Shown here piece by piece: positions 58,360 through 64,000 of a DNA stretch of 64,000 nt. This DNA is from Grammothele lineata (lineage: Eukaryota; Basidiomycota; Agaricomycetes; Polyporales; Polyporaceae): positions 1 to 64,000 of the forward strand of contig NDFF03000017.1 of NCBI GenBank assembly GCA_002150815.3. Reading direction: 5' to 3'. Within the stretch, counting starts at the first letter, position 1; every line of letters starts with the position of its first letter. The translations under genes were made by a program, and so were the position numbers. The notes beneath the pieces were generated by a model. It did not search any database. It saw only the letters and a program-made list of their open reading frames with translations, and was not told the DNA's origin.

Positions 58360-59976
58360 CTAGCGCGCGTCAGGGTTCGCGTTCCGCGCGAGGATGCGCG
58401 CGTTGTTCACGAACGCGTGCACGAGGTCGTCGAACGCGCCCTGCTCCTCCTTCGGCAGCGACGCGTCCCCGCGCTTCGCCGCGGCCGCGAGGAGGTAGGC
58501 CGAGTCGCGCAGCTCGACTTCGAGCTCGTGCAGGACTTCTGCCTGGGGGGGGGGGGAAGAGGAGCGTCAGAATGGGGGTAGTGGCGGTGACGGGGGCGGT
58601 GGTAGGGAAAAGGACAGGAAAAAGGGCAGGGTCAGGGTCGGCGGGTGTAGGTAGGAACGAGGGCGGGTGGGGAAGAGGGGGAGGACGGGACGCGGAGGGG
58701 CGCTCACTTTTGAATTGGGCCCCGCGCTCGCGGTGACCTGCGTGAGGTCGATGATGAACTCTTGGTGGGTGTAGCTCATCCGGTCTTTGCGCCGAGTATG
58801 CGTGGGGGAACCTAGTGGCGGCGGCACTGTGTACCATGGGAGGGTGGCGCACAGCGCCGAGACAGCCGCGTCAGCCAACCGGTTTGAATCCTAATGCTTC
58901 CGCGGTCCCTCCTCTGTCCATCCCCCTCCATCCCCTCCACCGCCGCTCACGAGCCGCACTGAAGCCCGAGGCGCACCAGTCCGCGGAGCGCGCCCCTCGG
59001 GCTTCAAGCTTCCCTGGCGGTCCCCGTCCACACAGGCAGGCAGACAGACAGGGTCCTCGGAAAGGGAAGAAACGAAACGAAACGCAAGACGTACCGGGGA
59101 TTTCCACGTTCACACTCACGCGCCAGTCGACGGCGCGCTTCGGGCAGTAGATGTTGAGGTCCGCGAGGCGGACCTTGCGCATGCACGCGCGCACTGCACC
59201 CGTTTTCTCGTCGCGCGTGACGCGTACTTTCTCCCCGCGCCCGCCTCCACCGCCGCCGCCGTCGGGATCGAAGAAGTTGTCGACGAGGTGGAGGTGCTCG
59301 TACGAGATGCCGAGCGCGGGCTGCTCGAGCTTGAGCTGGTTGAGGAGCTTGTTGAAGTGTTGGTGTTGTCTCTGCACGTGAGAAGGGAGGTACGCGGTCA
59401 GGGGCTGGGAGGCGAGAGGGAAGTGGGGGCGTAACGGTGGTGAGACATACTGAAGACATGTTCGACTCGAATCGTATATCGAGCGCATTCGGCGCGAGAA
59501 CTGGGGGCGGATGACCGGTCAGCCACCGCGGAGCGTCAGCCTCTGCGCTGCGCCCGGCACTGGTAGCCGCAAGGCGTCATACATGCTAGCCCTGGAGAGG
59601 TATACGCACTTGATTCGACAAGCACAGGTAGCTGTAGTCTCTGCCCGCTCCCCTTGTCCTTCAGCACCCCAATCTTTGCTTCGACTTCCACGACCCCGCC
59701 CGCGTCAGGTGGACGCGTGCTAATCGTATAGTGAATGAAGTCCGCGATCTCGCGAACGAACTCGTCGAGAGGCTCCACGCCTATTATTGAGGGAGAGAGC
59801 ATAGGCAGTCCGCCCGCGTCAGGTGCGGGGACGGTCATGGTATCGCGGTGGTGGCCGTTGGAGGTACCGCCGCGGGAGGTGGATGGCTGAGGTGAGGAAT
59901 GGCGGGCGCGTTTTGGGGGACGTTCGGAAGGAGTATCGTGGTCAAAGTCTTCGTCGGAGTGGTCGCGGTTATCCAT
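58360..59976 (-). CDS. CET1: mRNA-capping RNA 5'-triphosphatase (Cet1-like)
   Basis: Exons 59610-59976, 59451-59500, 59095-59371, 58708-58826 and 58360-58542 encode 331 residues. The disordered acidic/basic N-terminus (KRARHSSPQPS) is followed by the triphosphate-tunnel metalloenzyme fold: motif A VEVEAKIG with Glu97 and Glu99 as metal ligands, then RFESNMS, EHLHLVDNFF, RVTRDEKTGA, the motif RLADLNIYCPKRAVDWRVSVNVE, and RRKDRMSYTH followed by EFIIDLTQV. These are the defining features of fungal Cet1/Ctl1-type RNA triphosphatases, which remove the gamma phosphate of nascent pre-mRNA before guanylylation, in the nucleus. This fold is unrelated to the metazoan enzyme. The last intron ends in a run of 12 C before its AG. 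It diverges from HRI1. Confidence 0.92.
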
Positions 59977-60228
59977 ATGTCGGAGCCGTGGAAAGCGTGA
60001 TAAGGGTATATGATGGAACAACGCTGGGCGACGGCGCGGTGGGATGCTCGACTGAATGCGACGAGGCGGCGCCGAATGCATCGGGGAGAGGCACGTGCGT
60101 TTTCCCACCCCCAGTCAATACGTGGAGGACCGGGCCGTTCGTCCGGAATCTATCCGACAATATTGGAACGGTCCGACTGACGAGTGCACATCTCCTCGAT
60201 TCTTTCTGGCTCTCCACCCACAGCAGCA
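59977..60228. promoter_or_regulatory. Compact divergent promoter, CET1-like (-) / HRI1 (+)
   Basis: Only 252 bp separate the two start codons, so both transcripts must start inside it. No obvious TATA box. Two housekeeping genes sharing so short a region may be co-regulated. Confidence 0.5.
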
Positions 60229-60998
60229 ATGTCTATCACAGAACGTGTGTACATACGCTGGGTACGTGTTCCGAATATCAGCCCATTTGATCCGAACGCG
60301 CTCGTTCTGACGCCCTGCAGCTTCCCGACGCCCCTTCAGAGCCGACCTCGACTCTTGTCCTCACTGCACACACTCGCCAGTTCGTCGACCTCCGGCTTCT
60401 CCTTCCTGGGCCACCTTTTAACGCTCTTGACTGGGGTTTCTCTGGCCACTCGGTCGGCACGTCTGAACATGGCATATGGACGCACGAGATCGACTCGCGC
60501 ACTGCGCATCCAGAAGATGATGCTCCAGACGAAGGAGACACTGCGCCTCATCCCACGATGGACGGCGTTACACTTGAGAAGGGCCGGATGAGTCATCCAG
60601 ACAGCGGGGAGGTAAGGGAATACGAGGAGGCGTGGCGCGACGTTATAGTGCATGCTGTCCCCGGGGAGGCGGGCGGGAAGTGCGCGAGCGTCGTGCTGGA
60701 GATGGAGGCACAGGTAGCGGCGAAAGGTGGTGCGGACGATGCCGGGTTACTGGCTAAGGGCGCTATTGTGCGTGTAGGTCAGTTCTGCCAAGGGATAGTG
60801 CGTATCGGGGCCGAAGTGACCATCGAGCGGTGGGCGTGGTCGGATGCGGATGGCGGAGGATGGGCGCGTATTGCGAAGATCGGAGCGGCGCCGATGCCGT
60901 GCGATGCCACTTGGAAGGACATCGTGAACTTGCAGGAGGGGGACGTGATCGCATGCAAAGGACGCTCGTGGGTGGCCAAGGCCATCCGGCTCCTGTGA
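60229..60998 (+). CDS. HRI1: HRI1 family protein
   Basis: Exons 60229-60261 and 60321-60998 encode 236 residues. The tiny first exon gives MSITERVYIRW, followed by PDAPSEPTSTLVLTAHTRQFVDLRLL, LDWGFSGHSVG and GIWTHEIDSRT, then a second beta-barrel half with EEAWRDVIV, FCQGIVRIGAEVTIERW and NLQEGDVIACKGRSWVAKAI. This matches the fungal HRI1 family, a two-lipocalin-like-barrel protein of unclear biochemical role that in yeast was found associated with Hrr25 kinase and the Sec machinery. It is soluble, with no signal peptide. The splice (gtacgt to tgcag) is needed because the second exon has no ATG before the conserved first barrel. Confidence 0.88.
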
Positions 60999-62153
60999 CA
61001 TCTAATGTGGGTGCATTTTCGACGAACCTCCGTTCTTACTATTCAATATTGATGCACCGCATTGACAGCTATTTAATATCTACGATATGGACTCTCCTCC
61101 GATCTATCAGCGCAATTCCTGGTATTCAGACCCCATTCCACCCGGGTAGGGAGGATAATCTAAGCCTATTAGGCACTTTCGACGCGCTCGCCATCCTCAA
61201 GAGGATCCTTCAACTGTGGCAAGGTCGAAGCTGTTGCGGTCCTTCTCGTTTCTCGCGGTGTTTGCACGTTCCCTCGCACAAACGTCGAGAGGTTCCCCTG
61301 AAACATGGACAGGGGTTGTGCCTTTGCACCTGGGCTCCCTCGCTGGCAATTGAATCGGTGCTCTGGCCCGTCGAAGGATGGATATTCGACTCCCTCTGTG
61401 CTTCGGTTCGCATGGAGGACGTCCCTTGCCACACGCGTCTTGATCGGTATCCGCGGTCCCCTGGATGTGAAGGCTTCGGCAACGTGCTTAGAGTTGTGTA
61501 ATATCCTCACGACGGTGACGGTCGGGGCTCACGTCGCCAGAATATCTTGTCGGGTCCGTAGAGCCTCCAAACCGGTAAGTCTATCCATGATGGCGCATGT
61601 GTTGACGACTCATAATACCAGACCTGCAGATCTCAGTCTCGACCTGCAGATCTCTCGGCCTAGGCCGCCCAACTTTCGTTCTCCGAACACGTTGTAACTC
61701 GCCACGGAATCTTCTTTGAATCCGGCCGGTGAGTCAGTTCTTCTATCAGTGGCGATCAGGCATTCGGGGAGCCCCACGAATGCATGTCTTTCCCTGCAGG
61801 TTCAATCCTGCGCACGCACGAATCCTTCAGTGGCGGAGGCTCTCAGTGCATGGCGTTCCGCTCGTCCTAATTTTACGACGTCTCAACGGCGAACTCTAGT
61901 CAGCATGACCCGAATCGTCGTACAAGTTCCGCAGCGGCGCGCCCCAAACAACCACGGACGTGTGAGCTTCTGTGGGCAGCTGACCCAAGCCGAGAATACG
62001 CCGCGTACATAAACCGATCGCTCAGGTGCATCTCGACCGGTGGCAGCCTGTACACGTTGCGTCTGCATCGACATCCCCCGATCGATATTCTTTTGGACCT
62101 GTCCTTTTTTCACTAGCGCTCCAGTCTAGGCACTTCGAGACACGAAGGGCGTC
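60999..62153. other. Intergenic, 1.15 kb, no gene recognised
   Basis: Comparatively AT-rich. It contains two adjacent copies of gacctgcagatctc (61621-61634 and 61641-61654) and a short perfect hairpin gcagg…cctgc at about 61797-61812 with a six-base loop. Open frames show no recognisable protein. Confidence 0.45.
61621..61660. repeat. 20-bp direct repeat, two units
   Basis: gacctgcagatctc occurs at 61621-61634 and again at 61641-61654, with a 20-bp period. Confidence 0.6.
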
Positions 62154-63447
62154 ATGTCGAACGATTATAAGCACATTACTCGTAAGTCTCACGGTGCAGT
62201 GCATGTCCGTACATGGCTCATTGAACTAACCATATCCCACCACTACGCCTCTCATGCGTGCACCGCCTCCGTGAACACGGGACTCCTCTATTCCCGCTTG
62301 CGCAGCGGAGGAGGCCGAGTTCTTCATGGAGAACGGTTATTTGATCGTAAAGAACGCCTTCTCGCGTGAGCAAGCAGCAGAGTTCACCAAGGACCTTTGG
62401 GTCCGGCTCGGGCTCGACCCGGACGATGAGTCAACGTGGGACCGCGAGCGCATCCACATGCCAGTGCTTCGGCGCGAGCCCGTCGCGACGTTCGCACCAC
62501 GGGTGAGTGCCCCTCGATCTCCGCCCGCCATCTCCGTGGGGCCGTGCCTACGTACCGTCCCGTTTCCGCCTACTGCAGTGTGGCCACCGCTGACCCTCGC
62601 CCGCCTTCGCGCCGCCCAGGTGTGGGAGATCATGAAGGAGCTCCTTGGCGGCGAGGACCGCATCGATGCGGTTTCGTCCTCTTGGGGCGACTCGTTCATC
62701 GTCAACCTCGGCCTGCCGCCCGCTGCGACCACCCCTTCGGCGTTCGGGTCCGCGTCACCGAGTCCCGCGGCGCTCACCAACTGGCACGTCGACGGCGATT
62801 TCTTCGTCCACTTCCTCGACTCGCCCGAGCAGGCACTGCTCGTCACCCCCATCTTCTCAGACATCGCACCCGGCGGTGGGGCGACGTACATCGCGCCAGA
62901 CTGCCTCGCGCCCGTCGCGCGCTACCTCGCCGCACACCCAGAGGGCGTTCTGCCTCTCAAGTGCTCCTTCATCCCCTCAACCTCGCCCGCGCTCGGCCCC
63001 GCCCCGCCCTTCCCGCCAGAGGCCGACCCCGGGTTCCGCTCACACATCGCCGAAGCGGGAAAATGCTCCCGCTTCGTCGAGCTCACCGGCTCCGTAGGCG
63101 ACGTCGTCCTCCTCCACCCGCTCATGCTGCACTCCGCCTCCCCGAACCTCCTCCGCGTCCCGCGCGTGATCACGAACCCGCCCGCGGCGCTGCGGGAGCC
63201 GTTCTGCTTCGCCCGCGCGGACCCGCGCGAGTACAGCCTCGTCGAGCGCGCGACGCTCCGCGCGCTGGGCGTGGAGCGGTTCGAGTTTGCGCCGACGACG
63301 GAGCGGAGGAGGCTCGTGCCCGCGCGCGAGGGGGTCCAGGCGAAGATGGTCGAAGAGGAAAGGGCGAGGCTTGCGGCGGCGCGAGAGAAGAAGGTTGAGG
63401 GTGTCGGTGTCGGTGCTGCGTCTGTGACGTCGATCGCCGTTGCGTGA
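62154..63447 (+). CDS. Phytanoyl-CoA dioxygenase-like Fe(II)/2-oxoglutarate enzyme
   Basis: Exons 62154-62181, 62306-62502 and 62620-63447 encode 350 residues. The first exon (MSNDYKHIT) joins PEEAEFFMENGYLIVKNAFS, a typical N-terminal helix of PhyH-like proteins. Iron ligands are His131 and Asp133 in NWHVDGDFF and His246 in HPLMLHSASPN; Arg257 (or Arg254) in LLRVPRVITNPP should hold 2-oxoglutarate. The substrate is unknown; the family hydroxylates lipids, secondary metabolites and small acids. The C-terminal 40 residues are Glu/Lys-rich and helical (KMVEEERARLAAAREKK). There is no peroxisomal PTS1 (it ends IAVA) and no signal peptide, so it is probably cytosolic. It is not within a visible biosynthetic cluster. 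Confidence 0.88.
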
Positions 63448-64000
63448 GCTGCTGTTGTATGGGTTCTCGCATAGGGAATGACGATGTCCGTTTCTGTTGA
63501 AGGCGTGTCGATGCGTATGGCACGTGGTTTACGCTAGTATCCAGCCCACACGACGGTTGTTCGCAAAACCGTTCGTTTGCGATAGGAAGCTTTCTGAAAT
63601 CGGGAGCATGAGATCCGACGGACAGGGCACCTGGCCTGCGGTGGTTACGGTATACGAAGGCCAACGGTCGTGTCGCTGCCGTCATCCTCTCCGTTGTCGC
63701 CATTCTCGTTTTCATCACCGCTGCCCAGTCCCGCTCCGGTCCGCTATTGGCGGTGGACGTGTGTGAGGGACACACCGTGTGGCTTTACTTGTTACTGCGG
63801 AGACGGATCCCGGTTCTTGGCGTTAGCCGTCGCTTGGTGCTTTGAGGAAACCAGCAGGTGATTTTGAGGAGAATTTTCTGGTGACCGTTCCTCAACCGAG
63901 ATGGCGGAGATGAGTGAGGGGACCCCACATGATGACGCGCGTTGTACACGGTTTTCCATGCAACTTATCGCTTATGGAGGGCGTGTACGAGCGCTGCCGG
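63448..64000. other. Right edge, no confirmed gene
   Basis: 3' region of the dioxygenase gene. ATG 63901 opens a frame (MAEMSEGTPHDD…) that is still open at the window end after 33 codons; it could be the start of the next gene or chance. Confidence 0.3.

Noticed and set aside
61169..61510. Minus-strand frame of 113 codons
   Set aside because: No domain and no splice partners; its counterpart on the plus strand is equally long, as expected by chance.
61795..61815. gcaggttcaatcctgc as a tRNA T arm
   Set aside because: The loop is six rather than seven bases and no matching acceptor stem lies at the expected distance; treated as a simple hairpin.

Overview
The window looks like nuclear DNA of a filamentous basidiomycete, probably an Agaricomycete. 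This is inferred from gene style and families, not from a database match. Coding DNA is GC-rich, genes are cut by many short introns (mostly about 50-120 nt, GT-AG with a few GC-AG), and genes lie close together on both strands without operons. The families present are typical fungal ones: Crh-type GH16, GH32, MATE, HECT, Cet1-type RNA triphosphatase, HRI1 and MYND paralogues. Exon boundaries below were built by hand from splice signals, reading phase and family conservation. Every multi-exon model given as confident sums to a whole number of codons.

Layout. 1-2.2 kb: no gene recognised. 2.2-6.0 kb: two tandem minus-strand MYND zinc-finger paralogues with matching introns and a shared upstream block. 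6.8-7.7 kb: secreted GH16 enzyme (-). 7.9-10.3 kb: leucine-rich-repeat protein (+). 10.5-12.3 kb: secreted GH32 invertase-like enzyme (-), with a MITE-like inverted-repeat element just upstream. 13.4-14.7 kb: glycerol dehydrogenase (-). 15.3-17.5 kb: MATE transporter (-). 18.1-19.7 kb: secreted agmatinase-like protein (+). 19.7-23.3 kb: mostly unassigned, with one weak hypothetical gene. 23.5-25.6 kb and 29.3-31.4 kb: two single-pass membrane proteins on either side of the branched-chain 2-oxoacid dehydrogenase E1-alpha gene (26.2-28.5 kb, with 9-nt and 8-nt exons).

33.4-40.7 kb: a small basic protein gene followed by a tandem segmental duplication of about 3.5 kb. It carries two intact copies of a multi-pass membrane protein and an orphan first exon of the small gene. 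40.9-41.9 kb: another membrane protein (-). 42.3-46.2 kb: HUL5/UBE3C-type HECT ubiquitin ligase (+), convergent with DLD1-type D-lactate dehydrogenase (46.5-49.1 kb, -). 50.5-51.9 kb: mitochondrial K+/H+ exchange-related protein (+). 52.6-54.4 kb: F-box protein with a very acidic tail (-). 54.4-58.4 kb: a long stretch without a clear gene, containing a strong pyrimidine-rich tract. 58.4-60.0 kb: mRNA-capping RNA triphosphatase (-), divergent from HRI1 (60.2-61.0 kb, +). 62.2-63.4 kb: phytanoyl-CoA-dioxygenase-like enzyme (+).

The genes do not form one pathway. Themes include carbohydrate use and wall remodelling (GH16, GH32, glycerol dehydrogenase), mitochondrial metabolism (E1-alpha, DLD1, K+/H+ exchange protein), ubiquitin and regulatory proteins (HECT, F-box, MYND) and local gene duplication. 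I did not find a clearly new multi-gene system. The most unusual structures are the intron-breakpoint tandem duplication, the promoter-proximal MITE-like element, the microexons, and the decaying splice site in one duplicate.
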